From contig CAQUWW010000177.1 in the NCBI GenBank assembly GCA_948896875.1, forward strand, positions 1 through 5,499: a stretch of DNA of 5,499 nt. Direction: 5' to 3'. This DNA comes from an uncultured Acetatifactor sp. (GTDB lineage: Bacteria; Bacillota; Clostridia; Lachnospirales; Lachnospiraceae). Shown in pieces: positions 5,417-5,499 of the stretch (the first letter of the stretch is position 1; the number at the start of each line of letters is the position of its first letter). The position numbers and the translations under genes were made by a program. The notes under the pieces are model-generated. The model did not search any database, was not told the DNA's origin, and was given only the letters and a program-made list of their open reading frames with translations.

Positions 5417-5431
5417 CAAAAGGGGATAATG

Positions 5432-5499
5432 ATGGAATACAGAGAGATTTTGCAGCAGAGAGAATATGACTTTATCAGAACCAACGAGCATCTGGGCAG
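5432..5499 (+). CDS. Probable YcgL-like nucleotidyltransferase, N-terminal fragment (runs off window)
   Basis: Only 22 codons are visible. The segment EYDFIRTNEHLG resembles the start of predicted nucleotidyltransferases of the YcgL type (COG3541), where such a stretch precedes the Gly-Ser catalytic loop; that loop lies beyond the window, so the call comes from remembered family resemblance. AGGGG (5421-5425) lies six bases before the ATG at 5432; an adjacent in-frame ATG at 5429 is too close to it. The frame is also open back to an ATG at 5384, but that codon overlaps the predicted -10. The gene has its own strong promoter and appears functionally unrelated to the transporter operon. Confidence 0.5.
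   Translation, partial: MEYREILQQREYDFIRTNEHLG

Noticed and set aside
5374..5469. Short ORF starting at ATG 5374
   Set aside because: It begins upstream of the predicted transcription start, has no ribosome binding site and is out of frame with the more plausible gene at 5432.

Overview
The window reads like a chromosomal stretch of a Gram-positive Clostridia, most likely a gut Lachnospiraceae-type organism. The reasons are strong AGGAGG-type ribosome binding sites, sigma-A-like promoters, mid-range GC with A/T-rich intergenic DNA, a lipoprotein anchored by a Gram-positive-style lipobox, and a two-component system divergent from an ABC exporter operon. The genus cannot be fixed from the sequence alone.

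Left part (1-933, minus strand): an OmpR/PhoB-type response regulator is followed, with a 17-bp overlap, by the N-terminal 84 codons of its sensor histidine kinase, which runs off the window. Middle (934-1283): a divergent control region of about 350 bp. It holds a candidate extended -10 promoter for the regulator, a candidate promoter for the opposite operon, a 12-bp direct repeat between them that looks like a response-regulator site, a 59-bp imperfect palindrome placed at the predicted 5' end of the regulator mRNA, and a second, A/T-rich inverted repeat near the regulator start.

Right part (1284-5360, plus strand): a putative four-gene operon. It encodes a lipoprotein with four 13-residue Gly/Glu/Ser-rich repeats, two separate FtsX/MacB-type permeases (386 and 479 aa, four predicted membrane helices each) and a 207-aa ABC ATPase of the LolD/MacB class. 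A possible 37-codon ORF sits between the lipoprotein and the first permease and overlaps the permease start by ATGA. The three transporter genes are tightly packed, with gaps of 2 and 9 bp. End (5357-5499): a nearly consensus promoter overlaps the ATPase stop codon and starts a new transcription unit. Its first gene is cut off and resembles the N-terminus of a YcgL-like (COG3541) nucleotidyltransferase.

Working model (inference): the kinase senses a cell-envelope signal, possibly a peptide or antibiotic. The regulator then activates the lipoprotein-permease-permease-ATPase operon. The two permeases and an ATPase dimer would form a type VII (mechanotransmission) ABC complex, with the lipoprotein as an outer-face accessory. 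No substrate can be read from the sequence. The transporter/two-component layout is a known type; the less ordinary parts are the repeat-bearing lipoprotein, the structured divergent region and the small coupled ORF.
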